A DNA stretch of 53,137 nt, from assembly GCA_017399445.1 (NCBI GenBank), contig JAFQCM010000040.1:1-53137 (forward strand), given 5' to 3'. How positions within the stretch are numbered: position 1 is the stretch's first letter; every line of letters starts with the position of its first letter. Origin of the DNA: Lachnospiraceae bacterium (GTDB lineage: Bacteria > Bacillota > Clostridia > Lachnospirales > Lachnospiraceae). The position numbers and the translations under genes are program-made. The notes beneath the pieces were generated by a model. It was not told the DNA's origin. It searched no databases and saw nothing but the letters and a program-made list of their open reading frames with translations. This document shows, piece by piece, positions 25,930-35,029 of the stretch.

Positions 25930-26805
25930 ATGTTAAAGAAAATAGGCAGAAATGATAACTGCTGGTGTGGAAGTGGACGAAAATATAAAGCCTGCCATAT
26001 GGCAATGGATGAAAAGATTCAGCAATATAAGGATATGGGATATATGGTTCCTGGCAGAAAAATGATTAAAAACAAGGAACAGTTAGATGGAATCCGAGAG
26101 AGCGGAAAAGTAAATATTGCAATTTTAGATTATATTGCAGAAAATATAAAAGTTGGTATGTCTACAGAAGAAATTGATAAAATGGTTTATGAAAAAACAT
26201 TAGAGTATAAAGGGATTCCAGCTCCTCTAAATTTTGAGGGATATCCAAAAAGTGTCTGCACCTCTATTAATCATGAAGTGTGTCATGGAATACCCTCCAA
26301 TGATATTATCTTGCAAGATGGAGATATTGTGAATGTGGATGTGTCCACCATATACAAAGATTATTTTTCTGATTCCAGCAGAATGTTTTGTATTGGAGAA
26401 GTGAGTAAAGAAAAGAAAGAATTGGTAGAAAACAGCAAAAAAGCAGTAGAACTGGGAATTTCTCTGGTAAAACCATGGCATAGAATTGGTGAAATGGGAA
26501 ATGGAATTTTTGAATTTGCAAAATCCAAAGGCTATTCTGTTGTCCGAGAGGTAGGAGGACATGGAGTGGGGATTGAATTTCATGAAGAACCTTTTGTAAG
26601 TTATTCCTGTCCAAAAGAAAGTGGAGTATTAATGGTACCTGGAATGGTATTTACCATTGAGCCTATGATAAATATGGGCAGAAGTGATATTGTAATGGAT
26701 GATGATAATGGCTGGACCATTTATACAGAAGATGGAATGCCATCAGCCCAGTGGGAAGTGATGGTGGCTGTAACAGAAGATGGATGCGAAATAATGGCAT
26801 ATTAA
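25930..26805 (+). CDS. map: Methionine aminopeptidase type I with N-terminal SEC-C zinc motif
   Basis: Removes the initiator methionine from new proteins. The 291-residue chain opens with a SEC-C motif (Cys11, Cys13, Cys22, His23; NDNCWCGSGRKYKACH), which binds zinc and probably helps ribosome contact. It is followed by the usual type I catalytic domain. The five metal ligands are visible: Asp137, Asp148, His211, Glu244 and Glu276. It probably is a second, SEC-C type enzyme, since many Clostridia also carry a short map beside the ribosomal protein operon; that one would be outside this window. It is the last gene of the small operon and ends in a terminator shared with the convergent HD-GYP gene. 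Confidence 0.92.
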   Translation: MLKKIGRNDNCWCGSGRKYKACHMAMDEKIQQYKDMGYMVPGRKMIKNKEQLDGIRESGKVNIAILDYIAENIKVGMSTEEIDKMVYEKTLEYKGIPAPLNFEGYPKSVCTSINHEVCHGIPSNDIILQDGDIVNVDVSTIYKDYFSDSSRMFCIGEVSKEKKELVENSKKAVELGISLVKPWHRIGEMGNGIFEFAKSKGYSVVREVGGHGVGIEFHEEPFVSYSCPKESGVLMVPGMVFTIEPMINMGRSDIVMDDDNGWTIYTEDGMPSAQWEVMVAVTEDGCEIMAY

Positions 26806-26836
26806 CCATTGGGTTAACATGCCATTATTTTGCTTT
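26792..26836. terminator. Bidirectional terminator between map and the HD-GYP gene
   Basis: AATGGCAT...TTAACC pairs with GGTTAA...ATGCCATT around a short loop; the left arm overlaps the end of map. T-rich sequence follows on the + strand. The two convergent genes end 43 bases apart, so the hairpin may serve both. Confidence 0.65.
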
Positions 26837-26848
26837 TAACAAGTGAAA

Positions 26849-27925
26849 TTAAAGAATTTTTTCAATCATAACATCTTTGTTGAGGGATAAATCAAGAAAA
26901 CCATCCTCTAATTTAATCAAAGGTCGAGAGAGTGCATGTTTATTGATCAAAACAATTTCACCGGTGCGACCGTCATTTAATAGTACCCGATAATTCAAAT
27001 AGGTGTCTACAATGTGTTCTAAAAATACCAAAATACATTCAGGATCATATTTCTGCAAGCCTTCCTTTTCAAAAATGTCTACGACTGTAAATGGAGATAA
27101 AGAATCACGATAAACTCTAGCAGAAGTCATGGCATCGTATACATCTGCAATACTCACCAGTCGTGCAAAACGATCCAGTTTGTCATAGGAAAGTTTGCTA
27201 GGATATCCAGAACCGTCACAACGTTCATGATGCATTAATGCAGCATATTTTACGGACTCTGGTAATTTTTGGTCTTGTAAAATTTCAAACCCTCTTGCAG
27301 CATGAGTTTGGATTAATTTGTATTCTTCATCCGTTAGTTTTCCAGGCTTTTTGATTATAGAATCTGGAATTGTAAGTTTTCCTACATCATGCATCATGCC
27401 GGATAACACTAGAATTTCAATATCTGAATCGGAATAATTAAGCCATTTTCCGAGTACATTACAGATAAGGGAAACATTTAGGCAATGTACATAGGTGCTG
27501 TCATCATATTCACGCATATTGTGAATCATGTCAAAAATATTAGTACCTTCTGCCTTGGAAAATACATTAGCAGTCTTTTCTAAAAGGGTATCAATATCTA
27601 AAGGTGCATGTTTTTTTACAACATCGTTAAATGCATCCTGAATCACAGGAATATTATTTGTAAACTCCTTTCGAAATTCTTTAAATGTACGAGAAGATTT
27701 TACACGTTCTGCATAAGAAAGATTCAAATCTTCAGAAGTATTATTTTGCGGTTCACCATCATCTATAGAAATTTTTATATAAGGAATTTCATAATCACGC
27801 AACCGTTCAATAATGTTTTGGGTAAGTATTGTATTTTTCGGAACTACAAGCTGATTCCACATGCTGTAGATATCTACTCCTACACGCATTCCGGGAATCA
27901 AATCTTGAATACTAACAAGTTTCAT
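26849..27925 (-). CDS. HD-GYP domain cyclic-di-GMP phosphodiesterase
   Basis: Probably hydrolyses cyclic-di-GMP. The 358-residue protein has an N-terminal region (about 1-130) not related to known sensor domains, then the HD-GYP domain. The key residues are present: HCLNVS, MMHDVGKLTIP (the HD pair), THAARG, and MHHERCDGSGYP (HHExxDGxGYP). No membrane segment is seen. The ATG at 27925 follows GGGGTG at a good distance; an in-frame GTG at 27937 overlaps that site and is less likely. It is the only complete - strand gene in the window and lies upstream of the pyr and Pel-like genes. An inverted repeat overlaps its promoter. It is a plausible off-switch for the c-di-GMP-dependent polysaccharide locus. 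Confidence 0.9.
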   Translation of the reverse strand: MKLVSIQDLIPGMRVGVDIYSMWNQLVVPKNTILTQNIIERLRDYEIPYIKISIDDGEPQNNTSEDLNLSYAERVKSSRTFKEFRKEFTNNIPVIQDAFNDVVKKHAPLDIDTLLEKTANVFSKAEGTNIFDMIHNMREYDDSTYVHCLNVSLICNVLGKWLNYSDSDIEILVLSGMMHDVGKLTIPDSIIKKPGKLTDEEYKLIQTHAARGFEILQDQKLPESVKYAALMHHERCDGSGYPSKLSYDKLDRFARLVSIADVYDAMTSARVYRDSLSPFTVVDIFEKEGLQKYDPECILVFLEHIVDTYLNYRVLLNDGRTGEIVLINKHALSRPLIKLEDGFLDLSLNKDVMIEKIL

Positions 27926-27972
27926 AATAGCTAACACCCCTTTGCCAATAACTGTCTCTGGTGGAGTTATGT

Positions 27973-28017
27973 TTATAACATAAAAAGATGTGTTGGGGTC
28001 AAAAGGTATTTTGACCC
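27973..28017 (-). promoter_or_regulatory. Promoter of the HD-GYP gene with a perfect inverted repeat
   Basis: On the - strand, TTGACC (28002-27997), 18 bases, TTATAA (27978-27973). A perfect inverted repeat with 9-base arms (GGGTCAAAA and TTTTGACCC, 27996-28004 and 28009-28017) and a 4-base centre covers the -35. Its position suggests a repressor site rather than a terminator, since no T run follows. Confidence 0.5.
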
Positions 28018-28118
28018 TAGTATCATAAAATAAATTATAACGTATTTGTAGAAAAAAGTCTAGTAGGCAGACCTTGGGTTTTGGGAACCTTTTTTGAGTA
28101 AAAATTGTTATATTAAGG

Positions 28119-28147
28119 TTGTAATAATCCTAGAATTTTGGTAGAAT
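28119..28147 (+). promoter_or_regulatory. Sigma-A promoter of the pyr operon
   Basis: TTGTAA (28119-28124), 17 bases, TAGAAT (28142-28147), about 60 bases before pyrC. The leader is too short for a typical PyrR antiterminator/terminator switch and I do not see one. Confidence 0.6.
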
Positions 28148-28209
28148 ATACAAAAATGGTCTGTTTGCATCCAAAACAGTGAAATTTTATGAAACAGGGA
28201 GAAACTTAT

Positions 28210-29481
28210 ATGGGAATTTTGATTAAAAACGGAAGAATTATAGATCCTTTATCTAATCGTGATGAAATAGCGGATTTATATGTAGAAGATGGAAAAGTTT
28301 TACAGGTAAGAAAAAACATAGAAAAAGACGCAGAATGTGTGATTGATGCAACAGGATTATTGGTAATGCCAGGATTTATTGATTTGCATGTACATTTAAG
28401 GGAACCGGGACTAGAGTATAAAGAAACTATTGAGACAGGAGCTATGGCAGCAGCAAGAGGTGGTTTTACAACTATTTGTGCTATGCCAAATACCAAACCG
28501 GTAGTAGACAGTAAAGAAGTAGTAGAAGACATTTATAAAAGAGCAGCACATGCCAAATGCCATGTATTACAGGTAGGAGCAGTGACCAAAGAACAGGCAG
28601 GAATAGAACTGGCAGATATTAAAGAAATGAAAACGGCTGGTATTTGTGCCATTAGCGAAGATGGAAAATCTGTTATGGATTCTAAACTATACAAAGAAGC
28701 TATGGTAATTGCCAAAGAAGAAAATATTCCAGTGTTTGCCCATTGTGAAGATAAAAATTTGGTAGGAAAAGGTGCCCTAAACGCAGGAAAGAAAGCAGAA
28801 GAATTAGGTGTAGAAGGAATTACCAATGCAGTAGAAGATATTATTACTGCCAGAGATATTCTCCTTTCTAAAGAAACAGGTGCCAGATTACATTTATGTC
28901 ACTGTTCTACTGCAGACAGTGTACGAATGGTAGAAGAAGCAAAAAAAGAAGGACTTTTGGTGACCGCTGAAGTATGTCCACATCATTTTACCTTAACAGA
29001 AGAAGATATTGAAGGTTCTGACACCAATTATAAAATGAATCCACCTCTTAGAAGTAAAGAGGATAAAAAGGCATTAGTTGAAGGTTTAAAGAACAATATT
29101 ATGGATGTGATTTCCACAGACCATGCACCACACCATGCAGATGAAAAGGCAAAGCCTATGGCAGAAGCACCATTTGGTATTGTAGGATTAGAAACCGCTT
29201 ATGCACTTACCAATTCGGAACTGGTAGAAAAAGGATATTTAACCCAGGTGCAGTTGGTAGAAAAAATGAGTGCAAATCCTGCAAAAGTTCTTGGTATGGA
29301 TAAGGGATGTATTGGTGAAGGAAAGGTAGCAGATATTGTAATTACAAATCCAAAAGAGGAATATACTATTGATGTGAATGAATTTGCATCCAAAGGTAAA
29401 AACACACCGTTTAATGGACGAAAAGTAACTGGTAAAGTGAAATATACTATTTTAGCCGGTGAACTTGTATATGAAGCATAA
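28210..29481 (+). CDS. pyrC: Dihydroorotase
   Basis: Makes dihydroorotate from carbamoyl-aspartate, step three of pyrimidine synthesis. The 423-residue length and motifs fit the class I (long) form: metal site DLHVHLREPG, substrate region ETGAMAAARGGFTT and AMPNTKPV, HCHC-type ligands at FAHCEDK and LHLCHCST, and STDHAPHH. I choose the ATG at 28210, preceded by GGGAGAAAC; an in-frame ATG at 28189 adds seven residues without a clear ribosome site. First gene of pyrC-pyrF-pyrK-pyrD; pyrE follows the Pel-like locus 15 kb later. pyrB, carA and carB are not in the window. Confidence 0.95.
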   Translation: MGILIKNGRIIDPLSNRDEIADLYVEDGKVLQVRKNIEKDAECVIDATGLLVMPGFIDLHVHLREPGLEYKETIETGAMAAARGGFTTICAMPNTKPVVDSKEVVEDIYKRAAHAKCHVLQVGAVTKEQAGIELADIKEMKTAGICAISEDGKSVMDSKLYKEAMVIAKEENIPVFAHCEDKNLVGKGALNAGKKAEELGVEGITNAVEDIITARDILLSKETGARLHLCHCSTADSVRMVEEAKKEGLLVTAEVCPHHFTLTEEDIEGSDTNYKMNPPLRSKEDKKALVEGLKNNIMDVISTDHAPHHADEKAKPMAEAPFGIVGLETAYALTNSELVEKGYLTQVQLVEKMSANPAKVLGMDKGCIGEGKVADIVITNPKEEYTIDVNEFASKGKNTPFNGRKVTGKVKYTILAGELVYEA

Positions 29482-29505
29482 AAAGAGAAGGATAGGAGAA
29501 AAACA

Positions 29506-30204
29506 ATGGCAAAAGATGTAATTATCGCATGTGATTTTAGTAGTAAAGAAGATGTTATTAATTTTCTTTCAAAATTTAAGGATGAAAGTCTTTATATTAA
29601 AATTGGAATGGAATTGTTTTATGCAGAAGGACCATCCATTATCAAAGAAATTAAATCCAGAGGACATAAAATTTTCCTGGATTTAAAGCTTCATGATATT
29701 CCTAATACTGTAATGAAAGCAATGAGTGTACTTTCCAATTTGGATGTAGATATGTGTAATGTACACGCAGCAGGAACAGTTGCCATGATGGAAGCGGCCA
29801 TCAAAGGTCTCACCAAAGAAGATGGCACAAGACCGTTACTGATTGCAGTTACGCAGCTTACTTCCACCAGTGAAGAACGTATGAGAGAAGATTTGTTGAT
29901 TCAGGAATCAATGGATAAAGTAGTAATGCATTATGCTCAAAATGCGAAAAAAGCGGGCTTAGACGGAGTAGTATGTTCTCCATTAGAAGCGGGAAAAGTT
30001 CATGATATTTGTGGAAAAGAATTTTTAACTATTACTCCAGGGGTAAGATTCGCAGACGGTGAAGTGGGTGATCAGGTTCGTGTTATGACACCGGCTCAGG
30101 CAAGAGAAATTGGATCTGACTACATTGTAGTAGGACGTCCGATTACTGCAGCAGAGGATCCGGTAGCAGCTTACAAACGTTGTGTAACAGAATTTTTGGG
30201 ATAA
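29506..30204 (+). CDS. pyrF: Orotidine 5'-phosphate decarboxylase
   Basis: Converts OMP to UMP, the last step of UMP synthesis. The 232-residue TIM barrel has the active-site [11 protein letters not shown] block and the phosphate-binding end GVRF...VRVMTPAQA and [10 protein letters not shown]. This is the typical short form. It follows pyrC by 24 bases with an AGGAG site. Confidence 0.96.
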   Translation: MAKDVIIACDFSSKEDVINFLSKFKDESLYIKIGMELFYAEGPSIIKEIKSRGHKIFLDLKLHDIPNTVMKAMSVLSNLDVDMCNVHAAGTVAMMEAAIKGLTKEDGTRPLLIAVTQLTSTSEERMREDLLIQESMDKVVMHYAQNAKKAGLDGVVCSPLEAGKVHDICGKEFLTITPGVRFADGEVGDQVRVMTPAQAREIGSDYIVVGRPITAAEDPVAAYKRCVTEFLG

Positions 30205-30215
30205 GGAGGAAGAAT

Positions 30216-30992
30216 ATGGGAGAGAAAGTAAAGGAAAAAGCTGTAATTATCAGTCAGGAAGAAATTTCTTTAGACATCTACAGCATGTGGATTGAAACCA
30301 ATGCTGCCAAAACTGCCAAACCAGGACAGTTTGTAGCGTTATATTGTAATGATGGTAGCCGTATCTTACCGAGACCAATTAGTATTTGCGAAATCGATAA
30401 GAAAAATAACCGTCTTCGTTTTGTATATCGAGTGGTGGGGAAAGGAACAGATGAGTTTTCCAAATATCATGCAGGGACTGAAATTGAAATAATGGGACCA
30501 TTAGGAAATGGTTTTCCAATGGAAAAAGCAAAAGGAAAGAAAGCAATTTTAATTGGTGGAGGAATTGGGGTACCACCAATGGTAGAACTGGCAAAACAGC
30601 TAGATGCAGAAAGCAAGGTAATAGTAGCGGGTTACCGTAACTTATTATTCTTAGATTATGAATTGAAAGCTTGTGGAGATTTCTATCCTGCAACAGAGGA
30701 TGGAAGCATAGGAGTAAAAGGAACTGTAATCGATGCCATTGTAGAAAATAAACTGGAGGCAGATGTTATTTATGCTTGTGGACCGACTCCAATGCTTCGT
30801 GCTATTAAAGAATATGCAGAAAAACATAATATAGAAGCATGGGTTTCCATGGAAGAAAAAATGGCATGCGGAATAGGTGCTTGTCTTGCCTGTGTATGCA
30901 AAACAAAAGAAAAAGATAAACATACCAATGTAAATAATACCCGTATTTGTAAGGAGGGGCCTGTTTTCAATGCAGAGGAGGTGGAGTTGTAA
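30216..30992 (+). CDS. pyrK: Dihydroorotate dehydrogenase, electron-transfer subunit
   Basis: Iron-sulfur flavoprotein that lets the catalytic subunit PyrD (type 1B) pass electrons to NAD+. The 258-residue chain has the FAD-binding RPISICE and the nucleotide-binding GGGIGVPPM. The cysteine cluster for [2Fe-2S] is CGIGACLACVC, with a fourth Cys in RICKEGPVF. The ATG at 30216 follows AAGGAGG; the upstream in-frame ATG at 30180 lies inside pyrF and is rejected. Its stop overlaps the start of pyrD by one base. Confidence 0.96.
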   Translation: MGEKVKEKAVIISQEEISLDIYSMWIETNAAKTAKPGQFVALYCNDGSRILPRPISICEIDKKNNRLRFVYRVVGKGTDEFSKYHAGTEIEIMGPLGNGFPMEKAKGKKAILIGGGIGVPPMVELAKQLDAESKVIVAGYRNLLFLDYELKACGDFYPATEDGSIGVKGTVIDAIVENKLEADVIYACGPTPMLRAIKEYAEKHNIEAWVSMEEKMACGIGACLACVCKTKEKDKHTNVNNTRICKEGPVFNAEEVEL

Positions 30993-31894
30993 TGAATACC
31001 AGTGTTAATTTAGCAGGTGTAACTTTAAAAAATCCAGTAATGACAGCATCTGGAACCTTTGGCTCAGGAGCAGAGTACAGCGATTTTGTAGATTTAAATA
31101 AGTTAGGAGCAGTGGTAACAAAAGGTGTTGCTAATGTACCATGGCCGGGAAATCCTACTCCAAGAATTGCAGAAGTTTATGGCGGAATGTTAAATGCCAT
31201 AGGATTACAAAATCCTGGAATTGATGTGTTTATTGAGAGAGATATTCCATTTTTGAAGGAATACGATACAAAAATTATTGTAAATGTTTGTGGAAAAACT
31301 ACGGAAGATTATTGCGAAGTTGTGGAAAAACTGGCAGATACTCCAGTGGATATGTTGGAAATCAATATTTCTTGCCCAAATGTAAAAGAGGGAGGAATTG
31401 CTTTTGGACAGAACCCAAAAGCAGTAGAGGATATTACAAAACAAATTAAAAAATATGCCAAACAGCCTGTTATTATGAAATTAAGTCCAAATGTAACAGA
31501 CATCACAGAAACAGCGAAAGCTGCGGAAGCAGGTGGTGCAGATGTGTTATCTTTGATTAATACATTAACAGGAATGAAAATTGATATCGAAAGACAAACT
31601 TTTGCAATTGCCAATAAAACAGGAGGACTTTCTGGGCCGGCAGTGAAACCTGTAGCAGTAAGAATGGTGTACCAGGTGGCAAATGCAGTAAAGATACCAA
31701 TTATCGGGATGGGTGGAATTTGCAGTGGGGAAGATGCCATGGAATTTATTCTGGCAGGTGCAACAGCCGTTTCGGTAGGAACTTCTAATTTTCACAATCC
31801 TTATACAACAATAGAAGTTGTAGCAGGGATTGAAGACTATATGAGAAGACATAAGGTAGAAGATATTAATGATTTAATTGGAATTGTAAAATAA
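30992..31894 (+). CDS. pyrD: Dihydroorotate dehydrogenase, catalytic subunit (type 1B)
   Basis: Oxidises dihydroorotate to orotate with FMN. The 300-residue barrel carries NISCPNVK with the active-site cysteine typical of class 1 enzymes, KLSPNVTDI, and the FMN phosphate site GMGGICSGEDAMEF. It works with PyrK, with which it overlaps by one base. A terminator follows, separating the pyr genes from the Pel-like locus. Confidence 0.96.
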   Translation: MNTSVNLAGVTLKNPVMTASGTFGSGAEYSDFVDLNKLGAVVTKGVANVPWPGNPTPRIAEVYGGMLNAIGLQNPGIDVFIERDIPFLKEYDTKIIVNVCGKTTEDYCEVVEKLADTPVDMLEINISCPNVKEGGIAFGQNPKAVEDITKQIKKYAKQPVIMKLSPNVTDITETAKAAEAGGADVLSLINTLTGMKIDIERQTFAIANKTGGLSGPAVKPVAVRMVYQVANAVKIPIIGMGGICSGEDAMEFILAGATAVSVGTSNFHNPYTTIEVVAGIEDYMRRHKVEDINDLIGIVK

Positions 31895-31915
31895 ATTATA
31901 GGTTTGTGTTTAATA

Positions 31916-31964
31916 TAAGAGCATTTTCAAGTATAAGTAATATGATTGATAATGCTCTTATTTT
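31916..31964 (+). terminator. Terminator between pyrD and the Pel-like locus
   Basis: TAAGAGCATT pairs with AATGCTCTTA around a long loop and is followed by TTTT. The long loop suggests it may be leaky. The next gene starts 43 bases later; a TATAAT (31975-31980) is present but no good -35 box. Confidence 0.65.
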
Positions 31965-32006
31965 AACAAAAATATATAATAATCTTGAGGGAAAGGGGAA
32001 AAGCGT

Positions 32007-34136
32007 ATGAAAGTAGTTTATATTGGGAATTGTGACAGTCTTGCAGCAAGCGTTATGGAGAGAATGAAGAAGGAAGAATGGGATGTTTATTTTCTCTCAG
32101 AGGAAGCAGTTACAAATAAGAACAAATTATTTTCAAGGTACAAGAATTATCAGTTATCAAAAAAGAAAGAGGAGTTTGAATGTATATTTACTTCCATTAA
32201 TCCAGATGTTGTGATTTATGCTGGGATGGGATATACCAATGAAGAATGGGATTTAGAACAAAAAGAAAATCTTTCACTGCTCCCAGCTGTTTTGGAAGAA
32301 TGTATCAGAACAAAGGTTAATATGTTTGTTTGCCTTTCATCTACAGAAGTCTACGGAAATGGGGTGGAAAAGACGCCAGAAACAGCACAGTTACAGCCTT
32401 GTACCAAAAAAGGTATGTGGATGCTTCAGGAAGAATACATGACAGAAATGTATCACAAACAATACGATCTGAATACTGTGATTTTGCGTTTGGAGCCCGT
32501 TTTTGGGGGAGATGTACAAATTGGTTCAAAAGAATTTCTGGGACAAATGGCGGACAAAGTGCTGTCTAAAGCAGAAATTTCAATGGTAGAACAAATTCTG
32601 CAACCAGTACATGTTTCTGATGTGGCAGATGCCATAAAAAGAGTTGTGGATATGGGGAAATCTGCTGTTTATAATGTGGCAAGTTCAGAACAATGTAAGA
32701 AATCAGATATACTAAAACTGATTTGCAAACTGGAAGGAAAGGAACCAGAAATAAAGGTAAAAGAATCAAGTAACAAAAAATTATCTGTTGATAATAGTAA
32801 AATTAAAAAAGAACAGGAATGGATAGATTTCTGGCAATTGGATAAAATGTTACAGGAAAAAAACATTGTTTTCCAGAAACCACAAGAAAAAATAGAAAGA
32901 AAGAAAATAAAAAAAGGTGGAATGAAGAGCGGAATACGGAGAACCATAGAAAATCTGGTAGTATTTCTCGTTTTTGGTTTCATATATTTTCTGACGCAAA
33001 ATCATACTCTGTTTTCACAGGTAGACTGGCTTTTGATTTATATTGTAGTGATTTCCTTGGGGTATGGAGTAAAACAAGCTGCGTTAGCTGTAGGATTATC
33101 AAGTATTATCTATCTGGTAGCTAAAAAAAGCAATATACTAGAAATGACAAATTTCTATTCTTATGTACAAAATGTGCTTATGATAGTTGAATTTATTTTC
33201 TTTGGAATTGTAGTAGGCTATACCGGAGATATGCTTCGGGAAGAAAAAAGAAATCAGAAACAGGAAATGGAACTGTTAAGTGAAGCTCATGAAAAACTGA
33301 AGGAAATTAACAGTAAAAATATTTTAATAAAGAATGAATATGAAAAAAGGGTATTAGATGCAAAAACAAGTTTCTCACGTTTGTATGCTATTCTTAATAA
33401 AATTGATGTACTGAACACAGAACGTATTTTTATGGAGGTTTTGCATGTGGTAGAAGAGCTTATGCAGACAAACACTGTTGCAGTATATAAAGTAAATGCC
33501 AACAGCAGTTACTTAAGATTAATAGATTCTCTCAATGAAAAGTCAGTAATGGAAGGAAATTCATGGGATTTGAAAGAGTATCCGGCCATTCATGATGCAA
33601 TCCATAAGGGAAGAATATATGAAGGTGATATTTGGAAAAAGGAGCCGGCAATTGTGCTTCCTATAGTTTCATCAAAAGGAACGGAAGCGGTAATTGTAAT
33701 AAAGGAACTTTCAATGGAAAAGTTATCTTTATATCATATCAATTTGTTAAGAACTCTTTTAGAACTCCTTTCAGATTCTATGGAAAAAGCATTGCAATAT
33801 GATAGTGCTATGAGAGAACAGAAGTATTTAAAGGATACCAATATTTTGCGTCCAGAAGAATTTCAAAAAGCTGTGGAATTGGCAGAAGAAAAGAAAGAAC
33901 GAGAAATGGCAGATTATTGTATTTTGAAATTAAATACGAAGACAAAGGTATTGGATATTTATCAAAAAGTAGAAAATATGTTCCGTGAAATGGATATTTG
34001 GGGAACAGATAGAAAGCAGGAACTATACATATTATTAGGAAATACTTCCGAACAAGATGGAAATGTAGTAATAGAAAGATTAGAAAAAATTGGAATCACT
34101 GCAGAAGCAATAGAAGGGTTCAGTATAGGAGGATAA
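32007..34136 (+). CDS. Fusion of a degenerate epimerase domain with a PelD-like c-di-GMP receptor
   Basis: A 709-residue protein that I read as PelD, the c-di-GMP-binding regulator of Pel polysaccharide export, with an extra N-terminal domain. Residues 1-290 are an SDR/UDP-sugar epimerase fold (LSSTEVYG at 110-117, ILRLEPVFGG), but the glycine-rich nucleotide loop is altered (YIGNCDSLA) and no YxxxK is found in the expected place (around 136-141), so it is probably inactive. Several membrane helices follow (about 313-410), then a coiled coil, a GAF-like domain (about 470-600) and a degenerate GGDEF domain. There REMD (Arg660-Asp663) matches the RxxD inhibitory c-di-GMP site, while GGDEF is replaced by GTDRKQEL. 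First gene of the nine-gene cluster. Confidence 0.82.
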   Translation: MKVVYIGNCDSLAASVMERMKKEEWDVYFLSEEAVTNKNKLFSRYKNYQLSKKKEEFECIFTSINPDVVIYAGMGYTNEEWDLEQKENLSLLPAVLEECIRTKVNMFVCLSSTEVYGNGVEKTPETAQLQPCTKKGMWMLQEEYMTEMYHKQYDLNTVILRLEPVFGGDVQIGSKEFLGQMADKVLSKAEISMVEQILQPVHVSDVADAIKRVVDMGKSAVYNVASSEQCKKSDILKLICKLEGKEPEIKVKESSNKKLSVDNSKIKKEQEWIDFWQLDKMLQEKNIVFQKPQEKIERKKIKKGGMKSGIRRTIENLVVFLVFGFIYFLTQNHTLFSQVDWLLIYIVVISLGYGVKQAALAVGLSSIIYLVAKKSNILEMTNFYSYVQNVLMIVEFIFFGIVVGYTGDMLREEKRNQKQEMELLSEAHEKLKEINSKNILIKNEYEKRVLDAKTSFSRLYAILNKIDVLNTERIFMEVLHVVEELMQTNTVAVYKVNANSSYLRLIDSLNEKSVMEGNSWDLKEYPAIHDAIHKGRIYEGDIWKKEPAIVLPIVSSKGTEAVIVIKELSMEKLSLYHINLLRTLLELLSDSMEKALQYDSAMREQKYLKDTNILRPEEFQKAVELAEEKKEREMADYCILKLNTKTKVLDIYQKVENMFREMDIWGTDRKQELYILLGNTSEQDGNVVIERLEKIGITAEAIEGFSIGG

Positions 34137-34137
34137 T

Positions 34138-35025
34138 ATGGAGAAGATTATCGTTGGAATATGGGCACTTAACTTAGTTGCTTCTGTGGTATTTGCAATA
34201 TTGGGTGCTTCGAAAAGGCAGAAGATGTGGTTGGCGGCTTTTTTTGCAGTATTTCCGGTTATGGGATTTGTGATTTACTTCCTGCCTCAATGGATATTAA
34301 ATATTAGAAAAAAATATTCTTATGACAGAGAATCATTAGTAAGACGATTTGATATCGAGCAGGCTCAGGCAGTGCCTGTTGTAGAAAAGGAATTAAATGT
34401 AATACCAATTGAAGATGCCATGGCAGTCAGCAATAATAAAGAAAAAAGATCTCTTTTGCTGGAACAATTAAAGAAAGATATTCACACGAATTATAAGGTG
34501 GTGCTTCCGGCAGGAGGTGACAATGATTCAGAGTCCGCCCATTATGTGGCAGCAGCTAAAATGGAGGTTTACCGTAAGAAATACGCGGAGCTGAGTGAGG
34601 TGCAGAAAGAACTGGAAAAAGAACCTAAAAATATGAAAATTCTACAAAAATATCTAAAAGAACTGGAGAGTTATATTGGCAGCGAACTTTTGGCAGAAAA
34701 AGAAGCAGAAGTTTATAAAGCAGAATACTGTGAAAAGTTGGAGCAGGCTGCAAAAGTGAAAGATAATGGAATGACAGCAGAAGAATATAGTTGTTATATT
34801 GTTTATCTTATAGAATTGAAAAAATATAAAGAAGCAGAAACATTTTGGGGAAAATGTGAAGAAAGCAAAAAAAATGAAGCAGCATACTGGAAGGTTCTTG
34901 AAATGTATTACAACATGGGAGAAAAACAGAAATTTTACAAATGTCTGGATAGTTTAGAATCGTCTCAGATTAAACTATCTCCAGAGGGATTAAAAATGCT
35001 TAGATACTGGACAGAGAGGAGGTAG
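34138..35025 (+). CDS. PelE-like membrane protein with TPR-like helices
   Basis: A 295-residue protein with two membrane helices at the start (about 3-24 and 31-52), a polar linker, and a helical C-terminal half whose helices resemble TPR repeats (EEYSCYIVYLIELKKYKEAETFWGKCEESKKNEAAYWKVLEMYYNMGEKQKFY). This layout and its place right after the PelD-like gene, one base apart, match PelE, which anchors the Pel synthase at the membrane. The sequence itself is weakly conserved, so the call depends much on context. Confidence 0.7.
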   Translation: MEKIIVGIWALNLVASVVFAILGASKRQKMWLAAFFAVFPVMGFVIYFLPQWILNIRKKYSYDRESLVRRFDIEQAQAVPVVEKELNVIPIEDAMAVSNNKEKRSLLLEQLKKDIHTNYKVVLPAGGDNDSESAHYVAAAKMEVYRKKYAELSEVQKELEKEPKNMKILQKYLKELESYIGSELLAEKEAEVYKAEYCEKLEQAAKVKDNGMTAEEYSCYIVYLIELKKYKEAETFWGKCEESKKNEAAYWKVLEMYYNMGEKQKFYKCLDSLESSQIKLSPEGLKMLRYWTERR

Positions 35026-35029
35026 TGAT

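Noticed and set aside
28018..28209. PyrR attenuator or terminator before pyrC
   Set aside because: A small GGTT/AACC hairpin with six T (about 28085-28096) is present, but it is upstream of the likely promoter and no PyrR-binding loop can be recognised.
31895..32006. c-di-GMP riboswitch before the Pel-like locus
   Set aside because: Only 112 bases, mostly taken up by a simple terminator hairpin; no GEMM core motifs.
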